From assembly GCA_022710205.1 (NCBI GenBank), contig JAKLHJ010000015.1, forward strand, positions 1 through 14,230: DNA of 14,230 bases. The letters run 5' to 3'. Below the pieces are notes generated by a model. The model was not told where the DNA came from, did no database searches, and worked only from the letters and a program-made list of their open reading frames with translations. The translations under genes were made by a program, and so were the position numbers. Shown here piece after piece: positions 11,578 through 14,230 of this stretch. Within the stretch, counting starts at the first letter, position 1, and each line of letters opens with the position of its first letter. This DNA is from Patescibacteria group bacterium. GTDB lineage: Bacteria > Patescibacteriota > Minisyncoccia > Phycocordibacterales > UBA12445.

Positions 11578-12819
11578 TTACTCATATCTTAAGGATTCGA
11601 TGGGGCTCTTTAATGATGCTTGTCTTGCCGGATAAAGTCCAAAAACGAGACCAACGATACCGGAAACCCCTATACCCAAAAAGGAGGCGAAAAGGGGGAA
11701 GGTAAACTCCCAACCGAGCCCGACAAAATTACTTAAAATAATCGATGTTATATAAGAAAGGCTGGTTCCAAATATTATACCGATTATTCCGCCGATACTT
11801 GTAAGCATTACCGCTTCAATCATAAACTGCAACAATATATCTCTTTCGGTGGCGCCAAGCGCCTTTCGGAGACCAATCTCTCTTGTTCTCTCTGTAACAG
11901 AAACGAGCATTATGTTCATAATTCCGACGCCTCCCACGACCAAAGATATCGCGGCAACTGCCGTCAGAAATAGAGTTAAAATTGTCATAACAGAATCCAA
12001 CATTTTTATAGCGTCCGCCTGACTCGTCATACTAAAATCATCTTTCTCCGGGTCTGTAATGTTGTGGGAGTTTCTCATCGTGAAAGTTATATCCTCAAGA
12101 GTCCTCTCGACATTCTCTTCTGTGTCGGCCTCAATAATAATGTGCTGAAAATATTTTATGCCCAATATATATCGCTGAGCAGTTGTGTATGGGACAATAA
12201 TTGAATCGTCAAAAAATGCAAACCCCTGACCTTTTTGAGGAAGGACGCCGATAATTCTTAAATTTCTACCCTTAATTTTTATTTTTTTGCCTAAAACATC
12301 CCTTTCTGTTCCAAAAAGCTCCTCCTTCACCTTAGAACCGATAACCGCAACATCGGCAAAACCCTTAACATCCTCATCGCTCAAAAATCTTCCGTCTGAG
12401 ACCACCACATTATACATTCGCGGCGCCAATTCATTCATACCATATAGAGTTGATCTATACGTCTCGTTGCCGTATACAGCGCTAGCAGAACTAAAAACCA
12501 GCGGCATAATACCTGAGACATGCGGGAGGTTGCTCTTTTTCTTCAGCTCCTCCAAATCTTTTTCTTTTAGTGAGTCGGAAAAAATGGCCAATATATCGGT
12601 CGGCCCCTTCGGCTGTCGGCCCGGCCTAAGCTCTATCACCCGAGATCCCATTTGCCCCTGGATTTGTCCTAAGATAAGACTCTTGGCACCGCTCCCCAAA
12701 GACATGATCATCATGATAGAAGTAATACCAATAACGATCCCGAGAATCGTTAGCGCGGAACGCGATTTGTTTCTAGAGACACCCTTTGCGGCTGTTTTTA
12801 TTATATGACCGAAAACCAT
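11578..12819 (-). CDS. MacB/FtsX-type ABC transporter permease, first copy
   Basis: A 413-residue permease with the same four-TM plan as its neighbour: SRNKSRSALTILGIVIGI before TM1, an extracytoplasmic MacB_PCD-like domain containing PQKGQGF and SHNITDPEKDDFS, the TERTREIGLRKALGA loop, and a C-terminal PARQASLKSPIESLRYE. It starts one base after the ATPase stop, a tight coupling that marks it as the main partner of the ATPase. The outer domain differs most from the second copy (for example LRPGRQPKGP against LPGRQATGP), suggesting the two copies handle different faces of one substrate or different substrates. Confidence 0.95.
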   Translation of the reverse strand: MVFGHIIKTAAKGVSRNKSRSALTILGIVIGITSIMMIMSLGSGAKSLILGQIQGQMGSRVIELRPGRQPKGPTDILAIFSDSLKEKDLEELKKKSNLPHVSGIMPLVFSSASAVYGNETYRSTLYGMNELAPRMYNVVVSDGRFLSDEDVKGFADVAVIGSKVKEELFGTERDVLGKKIKIKGRNLRIIGVLPQKGQGFAFFDDSIIVPYTTAQRYILGIKYFQHIIIEADTEENVERTLEDITFTMRNSHNITDPEKDDFSMTSQADAIKMLDSVMTILTLFLTAVAAISLVVGGVGIMNIMLVSVTERTREIGLRKALGATERDILLQFMIEAVMLTSIGGIIGIIFGTSLSYITSIILSNFVGLGWEFTFPLFASFLGIGVSGIVGLVFGLYPARQASLKSPIESLRYE

Positions 12820-12820
12820 T

Positions 12821-13564
12821 TTATTTTATAAAATGACCGTCATTCGCCCTGTGTCTGTGTTCAACTTTCCTGTCTGTCTCTATCTTGCCGTCTAGGAGAT
12901 GAATTATTCTTTGCGCATGCTCAGCCGTATATGTTTCGTGAGTAATGAGAATGATTGTATGTCCTTCCTCTTCGTTAAGCCGCTGAATTATCTCCATTAC
13001 CATTTGTCCTGACTTGGAATCAAGGTTACCGGTAGGTTCATCGGCAAAGATAATCTGAGGTTCAAGCACGAGAGCTCTCGCTATTGCGACTCTTTGTTTC
13101 TCTCCTCCGGAAAGCTGAGAGGATTCGTGTTCTATTCTATGAGTAAGGCCCACACTCTCTACGGCACGTCTTGCAAGCTCATCCCACTTAGATTCTTCTA
13201 TCCCCGAATAAAGAAGCGGCAGTTTTACATTTTCCAGCACAGAAGTCCTCGGCAACAAATTAAACGCCTGAAAGACAAAACCCATGTCCTTGTTCCTAAC
13301 CTTCGCAATTTCATCATCGGATAATTCATCCATCGATTTACCGTCAAAATAATATTTTCCTCCAGACTGCCTATCAAGAAATCCTAATATGTGCAACAGG
13401 GTAGACTTACCGGAGCCCGATGGTCCCATAATAGCCACAAAATCACCTTGATTGATTTCAATGGAGACACCTCGAAGAGCTGTGGTTTCCGAGCCCTCAT
13501 CTTTATAAACCTTCACAATATCTTCAGCTTTAATTAGAGTATTTTTAGTTTTTGGTACCTTCAT
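12821..13564 (-). CDS. ABC transporter ATP-binding protein (MacB/LolD type)
   Basis: Energises the two permeases from the cytoplasmic side. Seen: Walker A GPSGSGKST (47-55), Q-loop FVFQAFNLLP (96-105), signature LSGGEKQRVAIARAL (151-165), Walker B IIFADEPTGNLDS (171-183), and the switch His209 in ITHE. The PTGNLDS and FNLLP motifs place it in the MacB/LolD/FtsE (MJ0796) group. All catalytic residues are intact. It is 247 residues, with a short His/Arg-rich tail (about 234-247). It begins five bases after the adaptor stop and ends one base before the permease start. Confidence 0.97.
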   Translation of the reverse strand: MKVPKTKNTLIKAEDIVKVYKDEGSETTALRGVSIEINQGDFVAIMGPSGSGKSTLLHILGFLDRQSGGKYYFDGKSMDELSDDEIAKVRNKDMGFVFQAFNLLPRTSVLENVKLPLLYSGIEESKWDELARRAVESVGLTHRIEHESSQLSGGEKQRVAIARALVLEPQIIFADEPTGNLDSKSGQMVMEIIQRLNEEEGHTIILITHETYTAEHAQRIIHLLDGKIETDRKVEHRHRANDGHFIK

Positions 13565-13569
13565 TTTAG

Positions 13570-14229
13570 TTATTCGGCCAAACCGACTATTTTATCTCCC
13601 TCAACCAGACCGGACAAAACCTCTGTATATCCGTCTGACCCGCGAAGACCCACGACTATTACTCTCTTTTCCGGCGTATCCCCACCTGTGTTCAACATTA
13701 CAAAACGTTCCCCGTCCTCAGCGCTGACCGCCCTCTGTGGAACAGCCGGGACTCCTTCTTTTTTATCTGTCAAAATATCTATATTGGCGGTCATGCCGGA
13801 CTTAACCCTTTCGTCCTTCTTAACAAAACTGAGGGTTGTCTTGTAGGTCGCGACTCCTTCTATCATCGTCTCCGCCGGATCTATTTTTGTAACAACAGAA
13901 TCAAAAACAACATCCGGCCCATATGCGTCCAGCGTAACCTTTGCCGCGTCTCCGATATCAACCTTGGCGATATCGGCTTCCGGCACATTGGCCTCCATCT
14001 CAAAATTGTTGTCAGAAATCACATACAAAACCGGCTCATTGGCGGAAACAATTTCACCAACCTCAAAATCTTTCTTGGTAATAATTCCGGAGATTGGTGA
14101 TCTAAGTATAGTCTTGCCTATCTGCGCCCTTATACTGCTCACATTCGCACGAGCCTCCTCAACGGCCGCTTCTTGAGCCCTGATCTCTTCGTCAGAAGTG
14201 CCTGCTTGCTTGAGTGCAAGCTGTTGTGA
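13570..14229 (-). CDS. Periplasmic adaptor / membrane fusion protein (HlyD-MacA type), 5' partial
   Basis: The frame is open to the right edge, so the N-terminus (signal or membrane anchor) is outside; the ATG at 14142 is internal. Seen: the end of an Ala/Glu-rich helical hairpin (LALKQAGTSDEEIRAQ, EEARANVSS), then the lipoyl/barrel-sandwich half RSPISGIITKKDFEVGEIV, a beta-barrel domain (ANVPEADIAKVDIGDAAKV), SGMTANIDI, and a membrane-proximal end (VPQRAV, EVLSGLVEGDKIVGL). This is the MacA-like partner of the MacB-type exporter. CPR cells are often thought to lack a regular outer membrane, so the adaptor may act on the cell surface; that is inference. Confidence 0.93.
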   Translation of the reverse strand, partial: SQQLALKQAGTSDEEIRAQEAAVEEARANVSSIRAQIGKTILRSPISGIITKKDFEVGEIVSANEPVLYVISDNNFEMEANVPEADIAKVDIGDAAKVTLDAYGPDVVFDSVVTKIDPAETMIEGVATYKTTLSFVKKDERVKSGMTANIDILTDKKEGVPAVPQRAVSAEDGERFVMLNTGGDTPEKRVIVVGLRGSDGYTEVLSGLVEGDKIVGLAE

Positions 14230-14230
14230 G

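Noticed and set aside
12287..12808. 173-residue open frame antisense to the first permease
   Set aside because: Lies wholly within a well-conserved permease gene; composition reflects the opposite strand. A similar antisense frame occurs over the second permease.

Overview
The window looks like a chromosomal segment of a Candidate Phyla Radiation (Patescibacteria, probably Parcubacteria-like) bacterium. The grounds are trimmed core enzymes (403-residue enolase, 269-residue pyruvate kinase without B and C domains), DUF378, DUF2914 and DUF167 proteins, AT-rich spacers with little Shine-Dalgarno signal, and a MacB-type exporter with tandem permeases. TGA is used as a stop (end of the first gene), so the code looks standard. 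This assignment is from gene content and is an inference.

Layout. 1-1114 (+): 3' part of a ClpB/ClpC-like AAA+ ATPase with altered catalytic residues, then a strong terminator. 1394-3416 (+): enolase and a minimal pyruvate kinase, one base apart. 3535-3729 (+): small DUF378 membrane protein. 3896-4984 (-): DUF2914 membrane protein. The two convergent genes share a pair of head-on terminators.

5003-7893 is a repeat-rich island ending at a tRNA-Ala(UGC) gene. It holds a 19-bp inverted copy of the tRNA 3' end at its left edge and two ~190-bp palindromic elements (A, B) that share 68 identical bases, including the tRNA terminator, and whose other stems co-vary. Between them lie an 80-residue orphan gene, a further palindrome-rich stretch, and a long inverted repeat (174 and 247 bp arms). 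The inverted repeat brackets a three-gene AT-rich cassette: XRE regulator, SAM methyltransferase, one-TM protein. The right arm carries a 71-nt cloverleaf palindrome that the left arm lacks. This island is the best candidate in the window for an undescribed mobile or structural DNA system.

7894-9327 (-): tRNA promoter, ddl (D-Ala-D-Ala ligase) and a DUF167 protein, with two copies of a palindromic GGATTGCCAC/CTCGCAATGAC repeat, each attached to an AT-rich array and promoter. 9439-14229 (-): a transport operon in the order adaptor (partial), ABC ATPase, FtsX/MacB permease 1, permease 2, then a methyltransferase. The exporter probably moves a peptide, lipid or drug across the envelope. Its substrate cannot be read from the sequence.
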